Assembly (NCBI GenBank): GCA_047967505.1
Contig: CM106538.1
DNA: 64,000 nucleotides
Reading direction: 5' to 3' (one strand)
Source of the DNA: Dipteris shenzhenensis
Taxonomy: Eukaryota; Polypodiophyta; Polypodiopsida; Gleicheniales
Under the pieces are notes generated by a model. The model saw only the letters and a program-made list of their open reading frames with translations, was not told the DNA's origin and searched no databases. A program made the translations under genes and the position numbers. Positions 34,801 through 46,009 of the stretch are shown in pieces (position 1 is the first letter of the stretch; each line of letters opens with the position of its first letter).

Positions 34801-37264
34801 TGCATAGCATATCTGATAGGCACAATACTTTTCTTGTGTCTCAACCTGGTGGTATTTACTTTTTTGCAAAGATGCACACCCATCCTATAAGTACCTGGTC
34901 GGATAACACACCCAAGAGCGTGTTTTTTACGGATGTGCATATCACTAGGGGAAAAATGATGTATAATGTGTGATTGACCATGCAAAGCATATCTGATGGG
35001 CACAATACTTTGCATGCACCTTAGCCTAGTTGAACTTGACTTGTGTGCAAAGTGGAGTTCCCATCCCCGATAAGTACTTGTTTGAATAACACACCTAGGA
35101 CCGTGTTTTTTTATGGTTGTACATGACACTAAGACAAAAACGGTATTTTATGCTTTATCGACAATGCAAAGCATATTCGATGGGCACAATACTTTGCACG
35201 CACATTAAAATTGGTGGAATTGACTTACATGCAAAGTGGTGCACTCATCCCATAAGCACTTGTTCGAATAACACAACTAGGACCGTGTTTTTTTATGGTT
35301 GTGCATGACACTAAGGTAAAAACGGTATTTAATGCTCCCTCGACCATGCAAAGCATATATGATGGCCACAATACTTTGTATGCACCTCAAAAGTGGTAGT
35401 ATTGAGTTACATGCAAATTGGTACACCCATTTGATAAGCAATTGGTTGGATACACACCTAAAAGCGTGTTTTTTAATAGTTGTGCATGACACTGAGGCAC
35501 AAACTATGTTTAATGCATGATATACCATGAAAAGCATATCCGATGGGCACAATACTTTGCACACACCTCAACCTAGGTGTTTTTGAGTTGCTTGAAAAGT
35601 ATCGTGTCCATTCAATAAGTACTTAATTGGATAACACACCTAGTGCATGTTTTCTTATTGATGTGCCAGACACTAAGGCAAGAATGGTATTTAATGCTCA
35701 ATCAAGCATGCAATGCATATCCAATGCACACAATACTTTACCTACACCTCAGCATAGGTGGTATTGATTTCTTTGCAAAGAGGCACACCCATCCGATACA
35801 TAGTTGGTCGGATAACACACCTAAGTGTGTGTTTTCTTACAAATGTGCATAACAGTAGGAAAAAAACGGTGTATAATGCATGATCGACCATGCAAAGCAT
35901 ATTTGATGGGCAAAATACTTTGCACACACCTCAACCTAGTTGAACTTGACTTGCGTGCAAAGTGGAGGCCCCATCCGATAAGTACTTGTTTGAATAACAC
36001 ACCTAGGACCATGTTTTTTTATGGTTCATCACACTAAGGCAAAAACGGTGTTTTATGCTTGATCGACAATGCAAAGCATATTCGATGGGCACAATACTTT
36101 GTACACACCTTAAACTAGATGGAATTGACTTACATGCAAAGTGGCACACCCATCCCATAAGTACTTGTTCAAATAACACATGTAGGACCATGTTTTTTTA
36201 CGGTTGTGCATGACACTAAGGTAAAAATGGTGTATAATGCATGATTGCCTATGAAAAGCATATTCGATGGGAACAATTCTTTGCATAGGCCTCAACCTAT
36301 GTGGTGTTGAGTTTTATACAAAGTGACGCACCCATACCATAAGTACTCGTTTGGATAACACACCTAGGAGCACATTTTTTGCTGGTAGTGCATATGACAA
36401 GGACAAAAATGGTGTATAATGCATGATTGACAATACAAATCATATCCGATGGGCACAAAACTTTGCGCACACCTCAACCTAGGTGGTATTGACTTGTGTG
36501 CTATGAGGTGCCCCCATTCGATAAGCACTTGTTGGAATAACACACCTAGGACCGTGTTTTTTGACAGTTGTGCATGACACTAAGACAAAAAAAGGTATTT
36601 AATGCTCCATCGACCATGAAAAGCATATTTGATGGGCACAATACCTTGCATGTGCCACAACCATAGTGGTATTGAGTTTCATGCAAAGTGGTACACCCAT
36701 CCAATAAGTACTTGGTCGGATAACACAGCCTAAAAGCATGTTTTTTAATGGTTGTGCATGACACTGAGGCACAAATGGTGTTTAATGCTTGATATACCAT
36801 GCAAAGCATATCTGATGGGCACAATACTTTCCACATGCCTCAACCTATGTGTTATTAAGTGTCATGCAAAGTGGCATGTCCATCCAGTAAGTACTTGATT
36901 GGATAACACACCTAGGACCCTGTTTTTTTACGGATGTGCTTGATACTAAGGCAAAAACGGTATTTAATGCTCAATCGATCATGCATAGCATATCCAATGG
37001 GCACAATACTTTTCTTGTGCCTCAACCTAGGTGTTATTGAATTTTTTACAAAGAGGCACACCCATCCAATAAGTACTTGGTCGCATAACACACCGAAGAG
37101 CATGTTTTTTTATGGATGTGCATATCACTAGGGGAAAAATGGTTTATAATGTGTGATCAATTGACCATGCAAAGCATATCCGATGGGCACAATACTTTGC
37201 ACACATATCAACCTAGTTGAACTTGACTTTCTTGCAAAGTGGCTCCCCCATCAGACAAGTACTT
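31850..37264 (+). repeat. 182-bp satellite, block 1, about 30 tandem copies
   Basis: The unit reads, in pieces: AACACACCTAGGAGCGTG, TTTTTTGACGGTTGTGCATG, ACACTAAGGCAAAAACGGTG, TTTAATGC, TGATCGACCATGCAAAGCAT, ATCCGATGGGCACAATACTT, TGCACGCACCTCAACCTAGG, TGGTATTGA, then GCAAAGTGG, CCCATCCGATAAGTACTTG. Successive GATAACACACC words fall at 31929, 32111 and 32292, a period of 181-182 bp. Copies are roughly 75-90% alike. All short frames here are repeat by-products. The unit length is nucleosome-scale, as in many centromeric satellites. Confidence 0.95.
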
Positions 37265-37344
37265 GTAAACTAAAAAAAGCCGACTTACCTAAAAGCTACC
37301 CATTTCCTATAAAACTCTAGTTCTCCTCATTCTTTCTCATAACT

Positions 37345-38030
37345 TTCCTCGAGCCCCTCCACCACCTCCCCACCCAGGTACTCGCTCCCTCCCTCCCTTC
37401 CCCTCTCCTCCGTCCCCTCCCTTTCCCTCTCCTCTCGCCCTCTCCCATCCCCTCTCCTCCCGCTCCTCTCCCATCCCCTCTCCTCCTGCTCCTCTCCCTT
37501 CCCCTCTCCTCCTACTTCCCCCTCCCCTCCCTCCTCCTGCTTCCCCCCTCCCCCCCCTTCCCCTCCCCTCTCCCTCCCTTCCCCTCTCCTCCCTTCCTGC
37601 CTCCCCTCCCTTCCCCTCTCCTCCTACTTCCCCCTCCCCTCTTCTTCTCCTGCTTGCCCCCTTCGATTGCAAATCCTCTCCCTCCCTCCCCTTACCCTTT
37701 GATCCTTTTTTTTTGTCTTTTTTTTTTGGGAGTGGGGAGGGCGAGGAACGAAGAGGCGGAGGGGCTTTTTTTTTCTGGGGAGCAGGGAGGTGGGGACAGA
37801 GGAGGGGGAGGTGAAGGCGGGGAGGCGGAGGAGAGGACGGAGGTGGGAGGAGGGGATAGAGGTGGGAGAGGTGAAGGCGGGGAGGCGGAGGAGAAGACGG
37901 AGGTGGGGAGGCAAGAGGCGAAGGTGGGGAGGTGGGAGGGGGGAGACGAAGGCATGGAGGGGAGGCGGAGGCAAGAGGCAGGAGGGGGGAGGTGGGGAGG
38001 AGAGGAGGGAGGAGGGGGGATTAACCCCCC
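37345..38030. repeat. Pyrimidine-rich then purine-rich foldback
   Basis: The + strand is C/T-rich at 37345-37640 (CTCCTCCTGCTCCTCTCCC-type units) and G/A-rich at 37735-38030 (GGTGAAGGCGGGGAGGCGGA duplicated at about 37809 and 37868). The two parts could pair around a loop near 37690. Confidence 0.65.
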
Positions 38031-38260
38031 CTAACCTGTTGCATGCACAATAGGTTAGGGGGGTTAATCCCCTCCCCTAAGGCCGCAATGGCCCATGTTG
38101 CGCGCGCAATAGGTTAGGGGGGGTTAATCCCCTCCCCTAAGGTCCCAAGGGCCTCCTGTTACGCACACAACAAGGGCCCTTGGGGCCTTAGGGGAGGGGA
38201 TTAACCCTCCCTTAAGGGGGCCCTTTGGGCCTCCACCCAAAAAAAAAAAAAAAGATGAAA
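38015..38260. repeat. G/C-rich palindromic repeats with GGGTTAATCCCC
   Basis: GTTAATCCCCTCCCCTAAGG occurs at about 38062 and 38126 and, inverted, as CCTTAGGGGAGGGGATTAAC at about 38189. Separators contain TTGCATGCACAATAGG and TTGCGCGCGCAATAGG palindromes. Confidence 0.8.
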
Positions 38261-38269
38261 AAAATTTTA

Positions 38270-38960
38270 AGGGCCTTGGGGCCTTACTCGAGAGGCCTTT
38301 GGGCCTTTTTTTAAAAAAAATATTAAAAAATAAAATATTTTAAATAAATAAAATAAGATAAAATTAATTTAAATTAAATTAAAAATTAAAATTAAATAAA
38401 TAAATAAAAATTTAAAAAAGTTTTAAAAAATGAAGAAAAAAAATAAAAAAAATTAAAATTTAAATAATTTAAATAAATAAAATAAATTAATTTAATTTAA
38501 TTAAAAAAATAAAATAAATTATATTCTATTCTAATAAATTTAAATAAAAAATTAAAAATTAAAATTAAATAAATAACTAAAATTTTAAAAAATTAAATTA
38601 AAATATTAATATATATATATATATATATATCAATTTAAATAAATAAAATAAAATTTTAAAAAAATCAAATAAAATTTTAGAAAATTTAAATTAAATTTTC
38701 TTATCTATGTTTATAAAATATTTTGAATTAAATTATTTATGTAAAAAAATATTAGATTAAAAAATAGTATTTAGAAATATAAAAATATATTTTAAAAAAT
38801 ATATTTAAACTTTGGAAATTTTAATAAAATATATTTTTTCAAATATATTTGAACTTTTGAAATTTTAATTAAATTTTAATTTTTAATAGTAATTTTTTTA
38901 ATATTTTGAGTTTGAAAATCATTATAATTCTCTTTTTTTTTTTTGATTGCTTTGAAGAAA
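38270..38960. repeat. A/T-only low-complexity tract with (AT)n
   Basis: Almost pure A and T, including an (AT)n run of about 11 units near 38608-38630. Confidence 0.85.
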
Positions 38961-38963
38961 ACT

Positions 38964-39716
38964 ATGGCTTCAAGTTTTGGTTCCAAGGTGTCTTTCAAAT
39001 ATCTTGAACATGCTTAGTATTTTATGGAGCGCAAATCAAAGTATTTTTTGGTGATCATTGCCGAGAATGTGTCAAGCGTGAAATATTCTCTAGAGGTAGT
39101 AATAAATGGTGGCATGGTCTCAACCATTAACATTAAAGAAAACAATTTGATAGAAGTTCTGTGCAAAGGAAAGAATGATGATGTGGTCTATAAGTTACGA
39201 GTTATGCACAAGCACTTCTTGAAGCCCTTACTGGATTTAATTGAGGGATCCCAAGAATTACTTAGTGCCTTGGAAGCATTGAAGAAAATGTGGGATGCAT
39301 TTCCAAGTGGTGGTGTTTTACCTTTAGCAGTAATAAGTATGCCATCTATAACATGTAGCCCTTAAGTTGTACCGCCAATATCTGTGGCGATAACTATGGT
39401 ATCTCTGACAAGAGTAACTACAATATCTGCTGCAGTAACTATAGTATCCAATTGTACCTACACCATCAACTACTGCAACTACAAGAACAAGGAGTGATCG
39501 TGGAGCAGATTCCAGTTTGACAGCTATTCCCAGAAAGAGAGCCAAAATAACTCCTACTCCATGTGCAGATCGTTCAAGTGTAGGTTATTTAAAACTAGGC
39601 AAAAATTTGGATAGTGATTATCACGAGGATCCGCAAGAAGAAGATACAAGTCTCGCAGACTTTTCTATGTGGCAAACTTACATCCTCCAGAGGATGAGGG
39701 GTACATTTGCTTGATC
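38964..39716 (+). pseudogene. Coding relic with basic motif, family unknown
   Basis: ATG at 38964 (MASSFGSKVSFKYLEHA) runs into a TAG, then the same frame stays open from 39024 to 39365 (YFLVIIAENVSSVKYSLEVV). A stop follows, then a frame change, and 39517-39714 encodes TAIPRKRAKITP, which looks like a nuclear localisation signal, and an acidic tail. About 250 codons in all. It runs tail-to-tail with the minus-strand relic starting 109 bp further on. Probably a transposon accessory gene; no domain recognised. Confidence 0.4.
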
Positions 39717-39824
39717 CACTTGCATGTCCTTCACCCAAGATCAAGGGTGCCTTCCTCACTTTTAATTTCAAGGGAAGTGCTTCCACCTCTTTAGCCTTAC
39801 CTTTTCCTATGACGTGTTGTACTG

Positions 39825-42004
39825 CTACTTCTTGCTGCCATGGGACTTCTCATGAGATGAGTGGAACCTCCTTGACTCTAATTGACAATTGATCACCCTT
39901 ATTCTTTGTGTGGATTTCTTGTTGGCGTAAGTTTGGCGTAAGTCATTGTATTCAGAGCTTTCATCCTCATCATCACCCTTAGACTCACTACCCTTATCTT
40001 CGACATTTTCCTCACTACGCTCTTCTTTGACATTTCCCTCTTCAAAGAAGGTAGTGCAACTGTAATATGTGTCAAAGAACCCAATCTAATGGGGGGTATC
40101 ACTGACATTTACATTTCTACCTTGGCCTAGCAATTTCTCAGCAGCAAAACCCATTCAATACAATGCTACTTCTTACCCATCATTCAGTAAAGTCTTTGTC
40201 ATCTCTAGTATCACACCAGGATGCTCGGCTTTCTATCATCCACCATTGTTGCATCAAGCTGAACCTTATTGTCCTCAAAGTAATAAAGCTTGAGAGTCCT
40301 TATAGGAATTTTGATTAGATTGCCACCACACCTGCATAAGAAGCACATCAAGAAAGGTTGCAAGACCTAAATGGTGGTGCCTTATAAGACAGTTATATGA
40401 TTGTATAGGACTATACCATGGTATACTTTTGAAAGTAAATACCCAAATGCAGATGTCAAACTCGCATACAAGGCATCCCTTTGTGATTCTGTCATGAACA
40501 GGACCAATGTTGATCTTTTCTTATCTGCCATAGGACCTTCTATGATAAACCGCACAAGTATAACTATCTATGACACTGCAAGGTCTTGCAATTCATCTAT
40601 GAAAAATACACATGGCTTCTCCCAAGCGTGACTGCTCATTGTTATGAAATGCTCTGTATCAATGCCATTGATGTGTGCAAATTTTGTATCATTCTCTAAT
40701 AGCAAGATATCATAGGAGAAGTTGAATGGAGAACCATCATGTAAACCACCAATTGCTCTACCTTATGCAGTGGACTGCAAGGCCTTTTTCTTGATGTCCA
40801 TATATTTTGTCTCAACAACCTTTGGCATTTTAGCTCTTAGATCCTTTGTTGGTGTGACATCTGCATCCATTGGAGCCAACCACTTTCTAGTCCATGTCTT
40901 ATCAAGGAGTTGACCTAGGCTAAGTTCTTTCTTCTTATCCACATCAATTGACTTGCTAGCTAACTCATCATCAGATTTTAATAAAAACAATAGTGCCGAC
41001 AGTGCAGCCTCAATTTGAATCATTCGAGTGACCACTTCATCCAAGTTGCTATGCTTGCTTTTCTTTCCAAAGAAGCAGTCACCACTTCGGATCTTCTTGC
41101 ATACTTCTTCTATTATTGCATCTGGAACAAACCTTAATGCTCTCCACTAAACAATAGACATCGGTTTCATTATCTCTTTCCTCCGAGTGGCAGTGTGCTC
41201 TGGTGCCTCAAAGGATATCTTTCCTGTTTCATATGCTTGGCAAACATCCATGATACTGTGAAACACTGAGTCCTCGTGGAAGACAATGCAAGTAACATCC
41301 CTGTATCTTGCAACGGCGGCGTTCAGACCCTTTGCCTCAAGCTTATTACTTGGTATGCCTTGTGTATTGCTTACAACACCTTTCAAGCATCTATAGAACC
41401 GAGTCCTCTTTGCCATGTACTCAAATGTAGGTATCTTGCCCTTCACTGTTTGTAGCTTTGCATAGCCTACCCATAACTCCCTTGCCTTTATCAAGATCTC
41501 AGAAAGAGAAGAGATTTTTTTCAACCTAAATGGAGAAGAATTTAGGCTTTATGATTCTAGAATGTACTTCGAGTCATCATTAAATATGCATACATGACAA
41601 ATGACCCGTTGAAACTTTTCCATCCACTCAATCTATGGCAAGTTTCCTTTTCTTCCCTCATTAAGGGCGGTCCTGCAAGCTTCACAAAAGTGTTGCCCAT
41701 CAATGGGCTCAAATCTGCATCTTTCCAAGAATCTATTCTTTGCCAGCATGTATCTCTTCTCGATGTCATCCCCATATCGGCTTTGGTATGAAGCCTCTTT
41801 ACGAACAAAGTCACTCCTTCTAAAGTTCTCAAAAGCATCAAGAAAGTCCATGCGCTTTTGAAATGTGACATCATGCAATGTAGGATCATCTTCTTGAAGT
41901 CTCTTGAATGCCATAGGAGGAAGAGTGATATTAGTGGCAACTGGAGTTCTTGTTTTCCTCGTATCTTCATATAATTTGCGTGCAAATGTCTTATCTAGCT
42001 TTCT
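39825..42004 (-). pseudogene. Long coding relic (about 540+ codons), family unknown
   Basis: From 42004 (RKLDKTFARKLYEDTRKTRT) to about 40390 a single frame is maintained through about six scattered stops (near 41629, 41540, 41147, 40763, 40584). It includes SDFVRKEASYQSRYGDDIEK, a C..C..C segment (GQHFCEACRTALNE), VARYRDVTCIVFHEDSVFH and PCVFFIDELQDLAVS. After an intron-like stretch (TTATGCAG acceptor near 40330) the end is very acidic (NVKEERSEENVEDKGSESKG...) and stops at 39825-39827. The persistent frame shows it was coding until recently. I do not recognise the family. Confidence 0.5.
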
Positions 42005-42011
42005 TTAATTT

Positions 42012-42374
42012 GTGAACAATGAAGCTCGATCAATAAGCATTGTGGCCACGCTGAATTGGGAAGCCTTACCCAAAGAAGGTATGGATGAGGCAAAGCATCA
42101 CGAGGAGGAGTTACCAGGAGGCATAGATGGCTCTTCAACCATGACCTTACAGACTCCAGAGCAGCCTACTAGTCAAGTGCTTGGCATTGAAGAGAAAACT
42201 AATGAGGAACTTGCTACTGAGACTCTAGTCTTAGAGTAGCCTATTAGTCAGGACCTTGGTAGTCAAGGGCACATTGAGGACATTGGTATTGTCTTAGAGT
42301 AGCCTATTAGACAGGACCCTGGTAGTCAAGGGCCTGGCATTGAGGACATTGGTATTGAGGAACATGATGGCTGA
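42012..42374 (+). pseudogene. Acidic coding relic with internal tandem repeat
   Basis: One frame passes through two TAG stops at the same position in a tandem repeat (VLE-stop-PISQDLGSQG, VLE-stop-PIRQDPGSQG; about 42228-42357), then GIEEHDG and TGA. Glu/Asp-rich. AATAAAAAG follows about 48 bp later. It diverges from the minus-strand relic. Function unknown. Confidence 0.35.
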
Positions 42375-42539
42375 TGGCTTTGTAATCACAAGTTTTGAAC
42401 TTCTATGTAAAGCGAATATTTAATAAAAAGTTAACTACTTTTTTGATTTCTTGACTCTCATTATTGTGTACAAAGATTGTTTATGAGGTCCATTTTATGC
42501 TTAACGGTGCATTTAAAACTTTATGTCAATGTATTTTTA

Positions 42540-42850
42540 TAGTTAAAGGTGTTTTTTAATACCAAGTGAGGTGTATATGTACACCACTTACACATAAAAG
42601 GATTTATGTACACTACCTTTCTAAGGGGTTTATGTACACCACCTTTCTAAAAGAAATGGTCATAAAGGTGTGTTCACACCACTTATATATAAGGGTGTTT
42701 ATTTAAACCATCTTTTTAAGAGAATTGGTCATGTATTGATGTTCTTAGGTGATAGTAGCTCAATTCATAATAAGTTATGAAGATGTTTATGTAGACCACC
42801 TTTGTAAGAGATTTGGTTATGCATTGATGTTCTTAGTACTTAATCACCAA
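42540..42850. repeat. Degenerate repeats of TTTATGTACACCACCTTTCTAA
   Basis: Five to six imperfect copies of the words TATGTACACCACCTT, GGTCAT and TTGATGTTCTTAG are spread over 300 bp. No coding potential. Confidence 0.6.
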
Positions 42851-42965
42851 ATCTTTTGTTTTGAGTTATCAAATCTAGTTTAAAAAACAATATTACGAGT
42901 ATATTCAAAAAATTTTGACTATTTTTTAGTACATTTCTCAAATTGGACTTTACACAAGTCTAAAA

Positions 42966-44238
42966 ATTTTGAATAGTGTGTTGGATGTGCTTGACATTAA
43001 GGCAAAAATGGTATTTAATGCTCAATCGACCATGCAATGCATATTCGATGGGTGCAATACTTTACTTGAACCTCAACCTAGGTGGTATTGACTTGTTTGC
43101 AAAGAGGACACCCATCCGATAAGTACTTGGTCGAATAACACACCTAAGAGCGTGTTTTTTTACATATGTGAATAATATTAGGGGAAAAACGGTGTATAAT
43201 GCATGATTGACCATGCAAAGCATATCTCATGGGCACAATACTTTGCACACACCTCAACCTAGTTGAACTTGACTTGCGTGCAAAGTGGATCCCCCATCCG
43301 ATAAGTACTTGTTTGAATAACATACCTAGGACCATGTTTTTTTATGGTTGTGCATCACACTATGGCAAAACGGTGTTTTATGCTTGATCGACAATGCAAA
43401 GCATATCAGATGGGCACAATACTTTGCACACACCTTAAACTAGGTGGAATTGACTTACATGCAAAGTGGCACACCCATCCCATAAGTACTTGTTCAAATA
43501 ACACATCTAGGACCGTGTTTTTTAACGGTTGTGCATGACGCTAAGGCAAAAATGGTATATAATGCATGATTGCCTATGCAAAGCATGTCTAATGGGCACA
43601 ATAATTTGCATATGCCTCAACCTATGTGGTGTTGAGTTTCATGCAAAGTGACACACCCATACCATGAGTACTTGTTTGGATAACACACCTAGGAGAGCGT
43701 TTTTTTATGGTAGTGCATATCATAAGGACAAAAATGGTGTATAATGCATGATTCACAATGCAAATCATATCCGATGGGCACAATACTTTGTGTGCACCTC
43801 AACCTAGGTGGTATTGACATGTGTGCAAAGAGGTGCCCCCATCCGATAAGCACTTGTTTGAATAACACACCTAGGACCGTGTTTTTTGATAGTTGTGCAT
43901 GACACTAAGGCAAAAACGGTATTTAATGCTCCCTCGACCATGCAAAGCATATCTGATGGCCACAATTCTTTGCATGCACCTCAAAAGCAGTGGTATTGAG
44001 TTGCATGCAAAGTGGTACACCCATCTGATAAGCACTTGTTTGGATAACATACCTAAAAGCGTGTTTTTTAATTGTTGTGCATGAGATTGAGGCACAAACT
44101 GTGTTTAATGCGCGATATACCATGCAAAGCATATCCGATTGAAACAATAATTTTCACACACCTCAACCTATGTTATTGAGTTACATGCAAAGTGGCGTGT
44201 CCATCCGATAAGTACTTGATTAGATAACTTCTCCCACC
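42966..44238 (+). repeat. 182-bp satellite, block 2, 7 copies
   Basis: Same unit and orientation as block 1. It begins inside the unit at TGGATGTGCTTGACATTAAGG and ends at GATAAGTACTTGATTAGATAAC. Confidence 0.95.
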
Positions 44239-44321
44239 AATAAATAATGTACTAATTAAAAATTATAGTAAATAAGTAGATTATTAAAAAGAGACTAATA
44301 TTTATGTAATTGTTGATGCAG

Positions 44322-45156
44322 CTTGCTTGCAAAGTACTTTCACAATGGAGATGGCTATAGATTTTGTTCCAGGGATGGATGTGATTTTATGTAGTAAAAG
44401 AGAAGTAGTTGCATTTGCTACAATCCATGATAGTGATCCCAATTCAGTTTGCCACTTTCAAAGACTTGGCGAAGATAAGGTGGTGGTTATTGTATCAAAG
44501 ATTCTTAGCGCACATGTTGAGCTAAAGTATAAAATGCTCCATATGGAAACACTTAGAGATGTTATGCCCTGTAATACATCCAAGAAATCATTTATAGCAT
44601 GGGACAGAGATGAGACTTATGCAACAGACATTATCAAGAATACAAAGTGCACCACCTTGGATTTTACTGTAGGGGACATTTTACAAATGAGGTCATTTGC
44701 AAATAAAAATGTAGCAGACGGTGAAGTATTGGGATTTGAACAAGTGGAGCAATCGTCATTTGCACAGATGATGGTATGGTTGATAACATATCATCCTTAT
44801 GTGATCCCTACTATGAGGTAGGCAAGAATATGAAATGGAGCATGTAATTTTTAAATATGAGAAAGAGGCACATGGTTTTCAATGATAAGGTATACTATAA
44901 TATCAAAGGACCTAAAAAGTGTGCCCATGTGCCAAGCTCTATTACTTCAAACATGGATGATTTCAATGTACTCAATTATAGAAGTGACATCTTATGTGGA
45001 GTGGATGAGTTCATTGGTTCCAAGAAACAAAAAGATTTTAGAAGTGAAGCCTTATCTGGGGTGGATGAATTCTTGCACAATGAGAAGGGCAAAGGTTTCA
45101 ATAGCGATGTCTTGTCAGGTGTGGATGAGTTCATGCATAGGGTGGTAGCAAGCTAA
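44322..45156 (+). pseudogene. TNP1/En-Spm (Transposase_23-like) gene segment
   Basis: An acceptor-like TTGATGCAG precedes an open frame (44327-44821) whose first 90 residues (GMDVILCSKREVVAFATIHD, SDPNSV, LGEDKVVVIV, AWDRDETY) fit the plant TNP1/EN/SPM domain as I recall it. After a possible donor (GAG/GTAGGC, 44816) or frameshift, a second frame (44857-45156) ends with three 20-residue repeats of the type SDVLSGVDEF and stops at 45154-45156. Such genes belong to CACTA elements. No CACTA ends were found around it. Confidence 0.6.
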
Positions 45157-45168
45157 GGGTGTCCACTT
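45145..45168. repeat. 24-bp sequence shared exactly with 28004-28027
   Basis: It overlaps the end of the TNP-like frame. Just after it, GGGTGTC and GACACCC (45158-45164 and about 45191-45197) can pair as a small hairpin. Confidence 0.6.
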
Positions 45169-45236
45169 CCGGACCACTTTCAGGTGAGTGTGACACCCGC
45201 TCGAGTGAAAATACAAAGGTTTTGCTTCGGTCTGCA

Positions 45237-45860
45237 ATACCTCGATCGAGGTATTAGTTCCAATGAAAATCACACACGAGGACAACCAAGCCAAGCCAAT
45301 ACCTCGATCGAGGTGCTGGGCTTTTTTCACCAGACCGAGCCTATACCTCGATCGAGGTTTGCTGGCAAGCCACCTATACATGCCACATCTACCTCGTTCG
45401 AGGTATCGTGGCAATCCAGCTACACCTCGATCGAGGTAATGTGGCATGTCCAGCATACCTCGATCGAGGTATGTGCCATCCGACAGGGCAACTGACATAC
45501 CTCGATCGAGGTATGCTGGACCGATGACTTGGCCGCCATGTCGAATACGTCAATCGAGACATGTGGCATCCGGCTGCTGTCGACATACCTCGATCGAGGT
45601 ATCGTGGCATGTCAATACCTCGATCGAGATACACGTACCGAGATGTCGAGGTATCGTGGCATGTCTATACCTCGATCAAGGTAGATATACCGAGATGTAT
45701 GGGCATGTCAAAATACCTCGATCGAGGTATCGTGGCATGTCTATACCTCGATCCGATATGTATGTTGCATGCGAAATACCTCGATCGAGGTAGGGAAACC
45801 CTAAATTTTCTTATAAAAGGAGAGCAACCCCCCTCATTCTGCATACCTCGATCGAGCTCC
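45237..45860. promoter_or_regulatory. Array of about 16 copies of the palindrome TACCTCGATCGAGGTA
   Basis: Copies at about 45238, 45300, 45341, 45390, 45424, 45455, 45499, 45547 (degenerate), 45584, 45615, 45640 (half), 45668, 45714, 45743, 45776 and 45844. Most differ from the palindrome by 0-2 bases, and spacing is irregular (about 25-60 bp). Spacers often contain CGTGGCATGTC. A TATA box follows at 45812-45819 and the last copy lies just after it. Irregular spacing with strongly conserved sites is more like a cluster of binding sites than a satellite. Confidence 0.85.
45812..45819 (+). promoter_or_regulatory. TATA box (TATAAAAG) downstream of palindrome array
   Basis: TTCTTATAAAAGGAGAGC context. 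About 30 bp later begins a G/C-richer leader, 45840-45965, ending at a splice donor (CCAG/GTAGGG). Confidence 0.6.
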
Positions 45861-45965
45861 TCCTCATCGACCGATTTCGGATTTGCGGGACGTCGACAGA
45901 ATTGCACCAGTGACGGAGAGCGACCGACGGACATCGACGGAGATGGACGGAGCGGGAGAGTCCAG
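45840..45965 (+). other. Putative first exon or leader
   Basis: Base composition rises sharply (CGACGGACATCGACGGAGAT) between the TATA box and the GT donor at 45966. It carries no long open frame from an ATG, so it would be a mostly untranslated leader. The A/T-rich satellite that follows would be intron. No downstream exon was recognised. Confidence 0.35.
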
Positions 45966-46009
45966 GTAGGGTTTTTTTTATCTAGATTTTTTTTTTGCTA
46001 AAATTTATT

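Larger units (their letters stand above)
37265..42965. other. Foreign segment interrupting the satellite (blocks 1/2)
   Basis: The satellite stops at ...CAAGTACTTG (37264) and resumes at about 42966 about 40 bp further on in the unit. The segment contains a C/T-G/A foldback, G/C palindromes, A/T-rich sequence and three coding relics. No matching terminal repeats or target duplication could be set at its ends, so it may be several nested insertions. Confidence 0.5.

Noticed and set aside
37337-38053. Gly/Glu/Arg-rich and Pro/Ser-rich frames
   Set aside because: Same cause: C/T and G/A low-complexity sequence.
45237-45860. CRISPR-like array
   Set aside because: Repeats are 16-bp palindromes with very short irregular spacers, no leader and no cas genes, in a plant-type genome.
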